DNA of 64,000 bases from Oreocharis arfaki (Eukaryota; Chordata; Aves; Passeriformes; Paramythiidae), in contig VZRR01005769.1 in assembly GCA_013398015.1 (NCBI GenBank), positions 486,258 through 550,257 on the forward strand, in the 5' to 3' direction. The stretch's first letter is position 1. Each line of letters opens with the position of its first letter. The notes beneath the pieces are model-generated. The model saw only the letters and a list, made by a program, of their open reading frames with translations. It was not told where the DNA came from and ran no database searches. Below are positions 45,480-58,721 of this stretch, in pieces. The position numbers and the translations under genes were made by a program.

Positions 45480-48400
45480 GCTAGCTTGATCACATTCAAC
45501 ACATTCTAGTCTTTCATACTCATTTAGTTTTTAATGCCCAGAAGGGAATAATTTTCTTGAGAAATCTGTGTTATAATCATAAACAGACATAATTCAGTAA
45601 TTTTCTCATGAAACATTGGCTGAAGTTTTGGCACTAATGACTTGAAGCTCACACAAGCGGGAAGGTTTTTGTTTAAATTCCAAGAAAAATACTAATGAAA
45701 TACATTAAAATAGAAACACAATATACATGCAGTGTGTTACGGGCTGTTTTCAATAAAAATGATGTATCTTCATCAATTGAATAAATGTCTCATGAATTCA
45801 GGCATGTTCTAGCATTTCAAGAATGTTCTTATAGTACTTGAGTCATTTTCTCTGCTTATCCCTGATAATTTTTTTGCAAAAAATTACATTGTGTAAATGA
45901 ATTTTTAATGTACAAGGGTAACTGTATAGCACATCTATCAAGTATTTTGCTTCTGTATGCATTTGCGAGTATTGAAAACTCCACTTCTGCTCTGATCTTT
46001 TTCTTGACTTACGTATTTTGCTTCTCACTTAAAATATAATACAATCTTTAAGGTCAGATATAGTGGCTTTTAAAAAGCATGCTGGTTTCTTTTTAGCCTG
46101 TTTCAGATATTTGTAACTGAGGATTTTAGAGTTTGTATTTACCTCCTGGTATACTTGCTTGCTCATAGTTGATTTTCAAACCAGAATATGGACTTGCTTC
46201 CCTTTTGATCTTTTTCTCCTCTTGGTTTCTAATGAATATTTTGTGTAATGCTGCACAAAACACTGAGTAAGGATTACATTAAAATACCAGCACTAGCAGG
46301 TAAAAACATGTTCCTTTTTGAATACGTGGCTCCTATAACGTATGGTGCCCCCTCTCTTTGTGTAGCTGTGTGGGCTGCTTTGCATTATTAACAATACTGT
46401 AGATGGTCAAAAGACCAAAAAAGTAAAACTTTGTTCACTTGAGAAAAGTTTTTTGAAAGGAAGCCTTGCTGTGAATTTCCAAGGAGCAGAATTAGATGTC
46501 TTCTCCTGTCTGCATATGCCTCTAGTTTTTCCTAAAAACACTGTAGCCACCTTTTAGTGTGTTACAAAACTGGAAGGGCATGGTGGTTTTTCCTCTAGGT
46601 ATTTGGGCTTTCATTCCCACTCAGTTCTTGTTGTGTCTTGCTGTAAACTTTTTTTTTGTTTTGGAGGAAGAGGACTGTTAGTGCTTATTTTACGTTATCA
46701 GTTGTCATTAAAAATGAAGTGGTGTTTTCCACATTTACCAGTAGAGATTCAAACTGCATTAGAGTGGTACCAGGAATGATTTAAATAACATTTTTCAAAA
46801 TTTGAATTCCAAAATTTTCCCCAGCTCTAAGGATTTTATTACTACCAAGTTTAAATTCCTGGATTCCTGACAAATATTCTGTTACTGCAAGTAAAGAGAA
46901 AAGCTGAGGGAGCAAACCGGTGTCCATTTTCCAGTGTACTGAGAGATGTGCATGTTTTTACTACTCTGTAATAATGTGGAGTTGATTTAGAGTTGATAAT
47001 ATGTAATCAAGAGACTGCTGATCATTTGTTATCCTGGGGCTTGACTCTTAAAAATTCGTATGTTTTCAGTTGTGAGTATAAATCAAGAATAAGAAGTAGG
47101 ATGCTATGGTTTGTTAGAAAGTGCCAGTCGCCTCTGCTGTCTTTTTTTCTTGCCTTTTACATGGAAAGCAAGTTGTCTTATATTCTCATGAGATGGAGCT
47201 GTAATACCAGGAGAACAAAACCATGCATACATTGGTCTTTCCATAGTTTCAGTTTACTTTGGGCTGAGAGAATTCAAGTAGTATTAAGTATTCCAAATGC
47301 AATGATGAGAGCAATCCATCTCTTTCCAGCAGCATCCCCTCTGAACTGGAGCCTTGCTCTTACCTTGAATTTTAACTAACTGTGTAAATCTAAGGATAAC
47401 CTATATTTGAATGCCAGACACTGAGCTGTACTTTACTGTATATTTTAAAAGGCTTGTGGGAAGCTTGGTGTAAACTTTTGTCTTAGGTAGTTTCCCAGCT
47501 GACTGGTACGTTGAATTAATTGAGAGTGGGTAGGGTTGGTTCAATTTATTTCCATCCCTTGTATCTCAGTCATTTTCTGCAACGATGCATAAGGATTGAT
47601 TGCCATAGCAACAGTGTTTTAGCTTGTACTACTGTGAATGTGGTTAATGATAATAGAATTATCTACTCATTTTAAATCCTGTTATATTATTAGGTCATCT
47701 GAGCCATCCTCTTGCTATGTATTGAGTTATTCCCTGTAGCCGATCTTGTAGTTCTTTGTCCATGCTGCTTTTACATGTGTTGAGCAGTGGGGATTCTGCT
47801 TCTTCCCTTGGGAGACTTTAGAAATCTGATATATCACCCCATTAAGGACTTTTTCCCTGATATTTAGCCTCATTTTACCTTCTTTCTTCCAGCTACATGG
47901 ATTTTACCACATGGAAGTTCTGTTCTTATCTTCTTCCCTATCCGGCATGTAATCCTTTTTATTTACCTGTGTCAGAATATAACAGCTCAGTATTTGTGTA
48001 TTTCTTACAGGATTTTCTTATAGGAAAAAGCAGGTTTATAAATACATAATTTCTTCTTCTTTACTACCTCATTTTGACAGGAAACTCCCCAGTACTCTGC
48101 TACTATTTAGATTACCTGAACTGCATAGAGAAAAAGCTTCCAGCTTTCCAGTGTTTAACCATGCTTGCTTCAGCATATACACCACTGGATGGACAGTTCT
48201 TGTGTGTGCATCTGTGCCTTGCTCTATCTAGCGAGTGGGTTAATGTGTTTTTTTCTCATAAAGCTGGAGAGAGGTTCCTTCATCCTTGCTACGAGTCAGC
48301 AGAAGTCATCTCTATGTCTGTCCTTCTTGTATGGCCAGGCTAACTGTGGATGAGTGTTGGTATCTCTGCTCCACTCCACATCCACAGGTTGCACACTTTA

Positions 48401-49733
48401 CCCTCTGGAAATGAACCGGAAATCCTTTCTTCCTACATTGTTTTTCCACCATGAAGAGAAATATTTTCCAGCCATGTCCAAAGAAGCATACAAGTGAAAG
48501 TGCACTTGTCTGCTCCAGTCCAGCCATTTCAAACTCTGTGCTATGTGTAGATTAGGTAGGCCAGGAATTAGTTTAAAGCAAATAAAATATCATACTTTTC
48601 CGTGCAGTGGGACTGTGAGTTAACTGCCTATATATTGCATCATTGGCCCACTCCAGTGTTGTTGTGGAGCTGGAAAATAAGACAGGGGAGTAATGTCATC
48701 TTTCCAGTAATCTGTTGTTCTCACTGCTACTTATGCTTTTTGACTAATTTTCTTCATTAATATTTGATGTTATACTGTTGCCCATTTTCTTTTGTTTTAT
48801 TCATCTACTGTATAAATAAGTACTTATTACATTAATATTCATCCATATTACCCCAAGAGGGCAAAAGACTGGGAATTGCTGATTGAAATTACTTTTAGAG
48901 CTAAATTTCCTGCAAAATTATTTCATGCTTCAGTTAAAATCAGATATATTAAATATACCTCAGTATTATCACAGAGTAATTATTTAATATATGGTTATTT
49001 TTGCTGGGTTTTTTATTGGTTTGTTGGTTTGGGTTTTTGTTTTTGAGAGGTGCTACTTTTTCCAAGATTCTTCTCTTTGAAGCTGAGGCTAGATTGCATT
49101 TTTCAGAATTCTTTATCTTGTATTTATTTGTGTTTCAATTTCCTCAGTCACCAGGATTCTCAGTCCACCAGTGTAATATAGTGAAGTCTCACAAACTTTA
49201 TTGATCAGGTTTTAAAAGATTGTTTTAAACATAAGTTGTATTTCACTGGCAAGTTTAATCACTTTGTTTTTAACTTACTCTTCCACTGTTTAGAGTACAT
49301 GTGTGCAAGATATTTTTGTTGTTTGTTTTTATTTTAATCAAACTGCAAAAAGATTCTAAGTATTAATACTAAGGAATCATTCTGAGCCTGTAAATAGCTG
49401 AGGATAGATCACAAAAAATAAAAGAGTGAGTAATCTGCTGATTATATTAAATGAAAATTCATAGGTTTTGAACTAATCTGTTTTGTTTCTCCATTTTTTC
49501 TTCAAATCATATAATCTCATGAGAACACCACGAGCTTTATTAATTTCAGTGAGCGGCCTTGGAGCCTTTGTCACAGAATTTTCTGATTTTTTTTCTAAAT
49601 TGATTTTGTCTTTATAGTAAATTAGTTTTAATATAAGATATAGTGGCCTTTACCTTGTTTCAAAGGTTCACTCTCTGGTTCATTTTTCTAGTTCTGTGAT
49701 GATAAAGCAGATAATTTTCTGTTTCCCATCTAG

Positions 49734-49885
49734 TCAGCATTGGTGGGTCAGTATTGTCCTTGTACTACCCTCTGGAAGAGCCAGAGCTGGCCATAGCAGG
49801 GTGCTAGACAAGCCTGTATAGATGGTCTGAAACTTGATGTATTCTGTGACCCTGGAAGGTGGAAGTGGCCAAAGATCTTGCCCAG
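49734..49885 (+). other. pseudoexon-like segment (hypothetical)
   Basis: The acceptor-like TTTTCTGTTTCCCATCTAG (49715-49733) and the donor-like CCCAG|GTATGT (49881-49891) bracket 152 nt. In phase 0 the segment meets a TAG after 20 codons, so inclusion would truncate PARD3. It is likely an unused decoy. Confidence 0.1.
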
Positions 49886-52800
49886 GTATGTAGAGAAAGA
49901 AGCTCTCAGTGCAGCTTGATTTCTAAAGTCACTTCTTACTGAAATTCCAGCATTTGCTTGTTCTTTGGGTTTCTTCAAGCTTTTTTTTCATAATTTGAAG
50001 AAAGCTTCAGAGTGGGAATGTAATGGGGCTTGCTTCCATCTGGTTTCCTAGAAGTATTTTATTTTCCAGGCTCAGAAAATAGGTGTGAAGACTTAAAGCA
50101 AAATAAACATTTTTTTCAAGGAGGTCTTAGACTGGACTAGCTTCATTGGTTGGCTCATCTGGGATTCAAATGCGATTTATGGGAAATTGATGGCAAGTTC
50201 CTGTGCGTTTTGAAACCTTCAACCAGGCTTTAGCTAGTTTGTAACTGAATAAGTCACAACTTAAGAAAACCTTGTGTCAAAATCAGAATGTTTAAATGTG
50301 GGGTTTAACGGTGTGTATGCTTTTTAATCCTAATCAACAGAAGTCGTTCTGGTTCTTTACTTAATTTTGCTCCCTCAAGTGCTATTGTTCACCTTAAAAG
50401 TGTGTTCATGCAGACGTCTATGCATAAAGTGCTATGACTCTGATGAGGAGAAGCACTTGGGTACATGCTTCTCTAATGTGTCTGTGACGTCTTTGTTTTC
50501 ACCTTTTTTGGGGGTGGGATGGATGAAGAGGAATTCAACCACAAGACATAGTTTTTTCCCCTTCTGTTTATGCATCTCAACTGTTAATATGTTCAAGAAA
50601 TAGCATTTGAAGGCATAGTTGTGCCTCAGACTTAATTTGGTCTCCTCTAAGGAAGAAGGTGGAATTTGAGTAATTCCTATGAAGTTGTTTAGTAACTGCT
50701 TATGTGGTGACAAATTAAGTTCTGTTGCAGATTAGAAACTGGCAGGGAAAAAAATTGCAGAAAATAGGTCAGCAGTGTGCAAGGGCAAGAGGGATTTATT
50801 CCTGGAAAGCCTGCTCATTTTGAAAGAGGAGGAGTTGCTGATATAGCAAGTTCAGTGAACAAGACACAATTATTTAGATTAGTTGAAAATAGGTAGGATT
50901 TCAAAGGAGGTAATAAAAGAGAGATGATATTAAAAGAGAGATGGACAGAGTGCAAGTTACTGAATGCTGAAATGAGTGCCTTGAGCTGTTTCTGAGACTG
51001 CAGATGAGCACTGTCCTTTCAAACAACAGTCTGAGGCCACAGCAGTAGATACATTCTCAGTCGTCTCTGCTGCTGAAAGAAATAGTCTTGGCCATGCTTT
51101 GCTTCCTCCCTTGTGCCTCCCTAAGCTTTTATGAGGCTGTTAATTAGACTGAACTGGACCAGCCTGGGAAATGTAACCAATTAAAATTGTTTTTATTAAA
51201 CATTAATTTTAATTTAGATCTTTTGTATAATGATACAAATGCTTGAATAAACTGAAAGGAGAAGGTGGATAGAGGAATCCAGTGCCAGACATGACCATCT
51301 GGGGAAGGGAAAAGAGGAGACTGCTGCTTTCAACAACCCACATCTGTGGTTTGTGCTGGCCTTGCAAGATAATGAAATGCCAGGCTGAGGTGTTACTATG
51401 GGCTGCAGGATGGAAATACAATTGCTTGGAAATACTGTACCACCATCACACATGCTGAATTCAGTCCAAACTGCTCTGAGTTGGCTTGGAAAAGGAAGGG
51501 AAAGAATCACAAATGGAAATAAAGTCTTTGAGAAGAAGTTTGAAAATAATTAATTTTATTGAGGAGCTGGGATCTCTTCTGCTGCAACAAATGGCACTAA
51601 ATGAGTTATTTCTTGAAATGCCCTCCCTTTTGTAGCAGTTTGCAGAATGCCTCTGGAGCTGTGGCTGTAGCAGTTGTATGATGTCCTGTACTTTGTTCCT
51701 TGGTACATTTTAGACAAAGACGTTGTCTTTGGTGGTCTCTGGGTAGCTCAGTGAGGTGGTGATGATGAAGTTTGGCTGTTGATCGTATTTCATCACATGT
51801 TGTGTAAGAGCTTTGCATGGCAGTGAGCGTTGCACACATGCTGGTGCAGGCCCAGGACCGAGGGAGTCAGTGGTTTTCCCAGCCTTTCTCCAGCTACCAT
51901 CCTCCAAGAGGTGATGGGGCCTGTGGTGCTGTCTGCTGCCTTTTTGGTTAAGTTCAGGAGTACATGGGAATATTTTACATTTTTCTCAAAGTAAGGCTCT
52001 GTCTATCTCAGAGACATCACCCAAAACTGAAAGCATCTGAGGCTGGAGATGAACCTCAATATAGGGAAAGAAATCTTTGGTGCCTCAGTTTACTCAAATA
52101 AATAATTTGGAGAATAACCTCTAATCGTCTTCCTGAGGGTGCAGTGAAACTAAAGTCATTATTGTCCATGAAGTACTTTTGCCATACTGTGCTGGAGGGC
52201 ACTACAGAAGTACTGAGTAGTATTTATTTTAAATTTGATTTAATGCTTTTGATTAAAAAATGAATAAAATTGTCATAGACCAGATTGTAACCCTGTAGGC
52301 ACTTGGAATGGAGCATTTGTAAATGAAGCATTTACTGAGAAGTTTGAAATTGTTTTTCATGTTGGTTTCAACAAAACAAATCAAGCAAAGAACAATGAAA
52401 AATGCTATAGCATTTTCTGTTATTAAAATGGTGAATTTGTTTGGTGCCTAAGGTAAAATCCATGCTGTGCAAAAGACCAAAAAAGAAAATTCTACAGCAT
52501 AACAGGGAAACTCAATTGAAACAATTTTAGTGGAGTTTCTCAGTGGAATGAGGTGGAAAAAAAAAGTGGAGTGCAACTGTGCAATTCAGCAAGAGAGAAG
52601 TAAAAGATAAAACTGCAAAATGGTGAAATCTCATCACTCGAAATTTCGTAGGAGCTGGGAGCAGGCTTGGGTGCCTCGTCCCTCTGCATCAAGGCCAGGT
52701 GTCCTGCATCACCATCACAGTGCTGGGGCTCTCTTCTGGGTATTTCTCCTCCGGGACTTGGGGCCAGAGCCTTGCCTGGTTTTGTTCTTTTAGGGAAGGA

Positions 52801-53089
52801 AGGCCTGTAACAGTAAGACTTAATGTTAAGATAAGTTAGGGCTCCTTTGGCTCAGGGGTCTTTGTCCATCTATGTGGTGTGTAACACAAAAGACCTTTTG
52901 AAAATGACCCATAGGTGTTTTTACTTTTAATCAGTATGAATATAAATTTAAAAAGTCATGAACTAAAGTCATAAACATTTGCTATATATTAGCAAATCCT
53001 AGCAAATGAGAAGTGGAGATAAATCACTGTCTAAATGAGAGGAAACCCATGGATTTTTCTTTAAGCAAAATGATAAAATAATAAAATAT

Positions 53090-53990
53090 CAGTGGAATTG
53101 AGGGCACCCTTGTTAAGTTTGCTGATGACACTGAGCTATGTGGTGTGGCTGGAGGGAAGGGTTGCCATCCAGAGGGACCTGGACAGGCTGGAGAGGTGGG
53201 CACATGCAAACCTCATGAAGTTCAAAAAGGGCAAGTGCAGGATCCTGAACCTGGATTGGAGCAATCCCAAGCGCAAAATACAGGCTGTGTGAAGAATGAT
53301 TGGAGGGCAGCCCTGATGACAAGGATTTGGGGGTGTTGGTTGAGGAGGAGCTGGATGCGACCTGAAAATGTGCCCTTGCAGCCCAGGAGGCCAAACGTGT
53401 CCTGGGCTGCATCCAAAGCACTGTGGGCAGCAGTGAGAGGGAAGCAATTCTCCCCCGCTGTGCTCCTCTGGTGAGATCTCACCTGGAGTGCTGCATCAGC
53501 TCTGGGGCCCCCCATCATGAGAAAGATAGAGACCTGATGGGGTGAGTCCAGAGGATGCCAGGAAGATGCCCAGAGAGCTGGAACACCTCAGCTATGAACA
53601 CAGGCCGAGAGAGTTGGGGGTGTTCACCCTGCAGAAGAGCAGGCTCTGGGGAAACCTTGTAGCACCTTCTGGTACTTATGAGGGGCTCACAGGAAATCTG
53701 GCAAGGGACTTTTTACAAAGGCAGGTAGGATAGGACAAGGGAGAATTATTTCAAACTGAAAGATGTTAGGTTAGATATTAGAAGGAAATTCTTTGCTGTC
53801 AGAGTGGTGAGGCACTGGAACAGGTTGCCCATAGAAGTGGATGCCCGTTCTCTGGAAGTGTTCAGTGCCAGGCTGGATGGGGCTCTGAGCAGCCTGATCT
53901 AGTGAAAGGTGTTCCTGCCCATGCAGGGGATCTTAACTAGATGAACTTTAAAGACCATTTCAAACAAAACCATTCCACTATTTTTATGGT
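53090..53990 (+). mobile_element. CR1 LINE copy, plus strand, about 900 bp, with reverse-transcriptase C-terminal remnant
   Basis: This is the longest CR1 copy here, in the same orientation as PARD3. It begins inside ORF2 at TTTGCTGATGACACTGAGCT (FADDTEL), the segment containing the reverse-transcriptase catalytic ADD motif (FADD). It continues through AIQRDLDRLERWAHANLMKF, CAAACGTGTCCTGGGCTGCA, GCTGGAACACCTCAGCTATG (the LEHLSYE segment) and GGCACTGGAACAGGTTGCCC to a 3'UTR with GATGAACTTTAAAGACCATT. Internal stops and frame shifts break the frame, so it is inactive. The 3' octamers are eroded. Several open frames on both strands at 53024-53733 are fragments of this element. Confidence 0.96.
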
Positions 53991-54437
53991 TGTTTGGGTG
54001 AAATTAACAGGGGGGTTGTTAGTAATACAAAAACAAAAGGTCTGAAAGTTGCATTTTCTAAATGAGACAGAACTCAGAGAATGCGTCATAAGTTTAAACT
54101 CCCACCAATGTACAGACTTTTGCCTTATTGGAAAACAGATATTTTAATCAAATTTTTAAAAAGCCAAGTCTTCAGTGAGCTTTATTATGTAATTTCTGAA
54201 CAGTCCTGAGCCATACTGAGAAAAATATCCAGAACTGAATTTTGTTATTAAGATGCCTGTGTGAGTAAAATGATGTTTTGTGTGATGGGGAGCAGAGTGC
54301 TATACTTCTACCTTGCTTCTAATTTGACTCTTATGTTCAGTGCTCCAGGGGATTGAACTGTTCTGTACTTGGCTGAAGCTAGTGAAATCCTTGCATGCTG
54401 ATACAGATCTGCAAATCAAGCAGCAAGGGACCATTTC

Positions 54438-54463
54438 AGATTAAAAAAGAAAAAAAAAAAAGA
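54438..54463. repeat. A-rich tract
   Basis: A-runs of 6 and 12 separated by G, at the end of unique sequence. No retrocopy body is recognisable upstream. Confidence 0.7.
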
Positions 54464-54818
54464 ATAAGGATAAAAGAGCTATGAGACCTGTTTGAAAATT
54501 GCCTAATGACAAATTCAAGTTGCTAAATAAGAAATGCTTTTTGTATCTTTAAAAAAAAAATTCCTCAGAAGGATGAAAATCACGGTCTTTGAAAAGAAGA
54601 GGTGAATAATAATATATTCAGGAGTGTTACAGGGAAAATGTGAAGTGATTAATACAGAATTGTCTCCTTCCTTTGTCTCGATATCAAGGGGAAACTATGT
54701 GACTTATCTATAATACATCTCTGCAGAAGTCTTTCAGATCTCTAAACTTAGAGGTGGAGGCATGTACACTTGGTTTTCTGCAGGGAAAGTGTGTCCCAAT
54801 TTCATGTTTCCATTGTCC

Positions 54819-54845
54819 TTTTTTTTTTTTTTTTCTTCTTTTTTT
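54819..54845. repeat. T-rich tract
   Basis: A run of about 16 T followed by CTTC and seven more T. Confidence 0.85.
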
Positions 54846-55235
54846 GGCTTTTTAAAATCACGCAGGACTTAATGACTTTTTTTTTTCCTGGTGTCTCTAT
54901 ACAGAATAAACGAACTTGTCAGATTAAAGGGAAAAGTATTTAAAATTCTGTTGCTCTACATTAGTTACAAGCAGGTGAATTTAGTGTGGATCTATTTATA
55001 GGAGAACTAATGGATATGCCTAACTTGACCTACTTTAGACTACTCAACAGAAAAAACAAACACAATGTAGTTGTACCGCTGCCATGTAATCTGTTTTTTT
55101 CTCTACTTTAAGAACAAAATAATGTCTTTGTTGTTGTGGCCTTCTAAATACATATGTCTATTTAGAAGCATATCTACATGTATATCTAATCTATCTATAT
55201 ATCTAATCTATCTATCTGTATCTGTCCATATCATG

Positions 55236-55300
<65 letters not shown>
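55236..55300. repeat. compound microsatellite (TC)11 then (CTAT)11
   Basis: Eleven TC units (55236-55257) run directly into eleven uninterrupted CTAT units (55257-55300). Degenerate TCTA units are visible from about 55186. The long pure CTAT run implies a currently mutable, polymorphic locus. The apparent peptide of SLSL and SIYL repeats in this region is just this microsatellite translated. Confidence 0.97.
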
Positions 55301-58300
55301 ATATTTATTTCCTGGATGCCATAGTAACAATCCATGTTAAGAGTATATTGTGGGGTTTTTTTAGTTCCATAAACATCAACTTCTCCATATCAAATTAATG
55401 TTGCCAGTCCTGCAGTCCCAGAACTGCATTCCCTGGCATTGTGGAGTAGGAAGAACTCAAGTTCTAAAAGAAAATTAGACCTCATTTTGTAAAAATCACT
55501 TCTGTTGTGAAAAAATTCAAGTGAAGCACCTTCTGCCAAAGCAGGGGCAGTTTTCTCTCTGTATGCAGGTATTACATGAGTTAGCAAGGGGTGGTGTGTA
55601 GGAGCAGTGTATGTATCAGTTACCACGATGAAAGGGAAAATAAACAGCATACGGAGACATCAACCAGAGTGCATTTGTTACATACCAAGTGCTACACTTA
55701 TGTTGGTTCACCATGTGGGGATGTCTCTGTAATTGAGGTAATTCCTGCATTATGCAAGGTAGATGATAGCCAGGCCTGGCCTTTGGGCTAAACTTTGCAG
55801 GGGAATTCGATTATACATTGACCTATAATTGTAGCCTTGTTTCAAGTAAAGCTGATAAATATTCCCTTTAAAGATACTTCCCATGATTCTGACATCAAAG
55901 TACGACTTTGAATCTGTATTTAATATGAACCCTAATATTTGTTTTACACTGGCAGATCTTGGTGGTCTGTGTTTCAGTCTGTGAATCGTATAAGAAGAGT
56001 ATAAAATTTCAGAGATTTGAACATGGAAATATTCTGTAGATAAGCCTTATTTAAAACAAACAAAGAGCAGACTTACACCTGTGAAACAGATATGTTTTGA
56101 ATCCTGAGGAAAAACAGAAAGCAGGATAGAGACCTACTGGGCAGTTACACAAAATGAACCCATTTTTAAGGCAACAATCAATTTGAGGTAATTTGGTATA
56201 GTTGTACATGGGTCTGTGAGAGTTACTTGTCTTTGTAATAAGATGGACACGTCTATAATTTGTTATTGATCAGATCTTCAGAAAGCTCTTTAGATGCTTC
56301 ATTAAAAGTGTAACAATCCATGCTTTATATATTTCAAATACGTAGCACATGAGAGGCTAGTGCTTTATTGTCATATCTAGTCTTTTGGTTGATTTTATCA
56401 TTATGTTTGGTTTTAAGGATTAATTTTATTGGGCTCCCCAACAGGCAGCACTGTAAGTGCTGGGAAGCCTTGTCTGATCCTGCCAAATCTTTTCTGGCTG
56501 TTCCTGTTAGCTGTGGTTGGTTTTACTTATAGCTTGTTCTGTAAGTGAACTGTCTGACAAATTCATTATGTGATGAAATGCCTTGAATTTTGTAGTTCTT
56601 TATATACTTGGCATCTCATAAAATGTTTAAAAAATAGGTTATGCACTGCAGGTGTTACTAGGTGCTAAGAAAAGGAAGAGATGAAGCTCATCTGGTATCC
56701 TTGAGCAAGAAGCATTTTGTGGCTTAGCATCCTAAGCTGCTGCTGAGACATTTGAGATCCATTTTAATATTTCTGCTTTTCAGTGTCAGATCCAAGAGTC
56801 TTATATTTGCCTTTGCAAACATGTAGTATTATCCTCAATATGTTCATAGGGAAATGCACTTTTGAGTGATTTTTGCCGCTATCATATAGCAAGTTAGTGC
56901 AGGAAATTAGAAAGGACCCAATATTGTCTTAATCTTAAGTCTCTCTTTAATATAATAAATATATCATCAAGGTATTTTTTCAGGTTCAATTTGGCAACAC
57001 TTTACCCATTTGTCAGTGAACAGAAACTTAGGGCAGTGTTTTGTCATCATTATATTTTTTTGTAATGTGCTATGAGTGTTATAGTGGTGCATATTATATG
57101 TGGACTTAGAGCTGTTGCAAAATGACCACAAAAATAGTTTTGTGCTCCAGTAATACTTGAGATTTCTTTGAAATGTCTCTTAAATATGATCTGGTGGGAA
57201 CAGCTACATATTTTTGTTATCCATATGATACTTGCCATCTGTATAGGAACCTAGATGTATGGATTTGTTCTGGTAGCTATTGCTTTGTGGCACATCTCCT
57301 CCCTCTGCCTCCCAGCCTGGACTGTCAGTGGTCCTGGAGAAGTCATGGAAACAATCCAGAGTGGGATGACCTCAGTCTGGGGAAAACAAATCCTGTAGTT
57401 TTCAATCAAACAGCAAATACCGTCTGTGAAATACAATTACAATACACACTGTGAAATGCTTGAGAATCAATGGTGCTTTAGACATTACTGTGGGCTTTTT
57501 CTCTGTCAGATCCCATTTTGTGCTGTTTTCCTTGTATGGGCTTGCCAAGCTGCATGAGTGTTAGCAATTTTTGGCTAATAATTTTTTTCCTTTTCCTCAA
57601 TATTCTTTGCTCTGCTGGTAGGCATAGACTATTCAGATGCATTAATTAAGAAGCACGCTTGATCAACAACAAAAAACCCCTTGACTTTTAATGCATTTCT
57701 TGCTGTTTGTTGATAAGCTACCACTGTAAGGGCATGCCCAAGATTTTCTTTACTGTGAAGAAGCAGAAGCAGCAAAATGTCTCAAGTTAAATTCACTAGC
57801 AGGAAAACCTTTTGCCTAACCTACTAAAACTCTTAAAAGGCTCTCGTACTTTTCGGTGCACTCTGCAGTGCCTACTGTAAAAAGAATTAACTGCAGCATA
57901 ATCTAGTAAAAATCTTTTTTAGTGGAAGCTCTGCTGCATGGCCAAGCAGTATTTGTGTTGTGCTCCTGCCACCAGCCTGGCTTGCTGTGTGGTAGAGGTG
58001 TGTGCCACCAAATCATTACAGAACATATGTGTGTCATTTCAGTGATACATCACAGGCTGTTGAGCCCCTAAAGACCACTGGCTTCAGTGAAGCTCTGAAC
58101 TGATACACACTGCAAAATAACTCTGATACCATAGGACTTGTTCAGCTGTTATTAGTGTTGCAAGATTTTTAATACGTGTTTTACGAACAGTCATTATGAA
58201 GGAAAAAATGCTGGTTATTCAAGATTGAATGAATTGTCACATAGGTTTGCCAAAGGAAGGTTGTATCAAATTATATTCATTGGCTCTCTGGTGTTCTGTC

Positions 58301-58699
58301 TTTTGGACAATAGGAAATCAAAGTCATCTCTCTTTAAATCAGTAAAAACATTTCCTTTTAAGGCTCTTCACAACAGAAATAGTGCCATCATGAAGCCAAC
58401 CAGGTTTGAGGCTCAGCTTGATCAGTTTAATAAAGGGGAAATAAGAGATGATTGCCTGTGATAGCAGGGAATGAATTTGATATTCATCAGAGACCTGAGA
58501 AATCCCTTCCATTCTGCACTCCTCTGTGTCTATATGATATCTATTCACTGATTTGACTGAGCAAGGCAAATTTCATTTTAGACTAGTGAGGCATATAAAA
58601 ACTATGTGAATATTGTCATTTCCAATTGCAGGGTGACCATCCTGCAGAAGGACGTGAATAACATAGAGATTATTGAGATGTAAAGAGAGTGTTAACTTG

Positions 58700-58721
58700 T
58701 ATATGTGTGTATGTATATATA
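58700..58721. repeat. TG/TA-rich microsatellite
   Basis: ATATGTGTGTATGTATATAT alternation. Confidence 0.75.

Larger units (their letters stand above)
40686..53089 (+). other. PARD3: PARD3 third visible intron, part 4 (12.4 kb)
   Basis: AT-rich non-coding sequence with no recognisable CR1 copy. It contains a TA/CA-rich tract (44006-44029), a consensus E2F site (45466-45479), an A-rich tract (45277-45296), a juxtaposed AG|GT site (46598/46599), a pseudoexon-like segment (49734-49885) and a GC-richer stretch at about 52650-52790. The 128-codon frame at 46993-47379 has no recognisable features. Nothing else is supported. Confidence 0.9.

Noticed and set aside
46993..47379. 128-codon open frame, plus strand
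   Set aside because: Peptide not recognisable and not flanked by matching splice sites in the PARD3 phase.
49734..49885. Pseudoexon with good acceptor and GTATGT donor
   Set aside because: It carries an early in-frame stop and has no conservation evidence. It is listed as a hypothetical segment but not promoted to a finding.
53024..53733. Several overlapping open frames on both strands
   Set aside because: All are fragments of the CR1 element at 53090-53990. Only the plus-strand remnant with FADD relates to a real protein, and it is broken.
55071..55340. Open frame coding for SLSL and SIYL repeats
   Set aside because: This is the CT/CTAT microsatellite in translation, not a protein.
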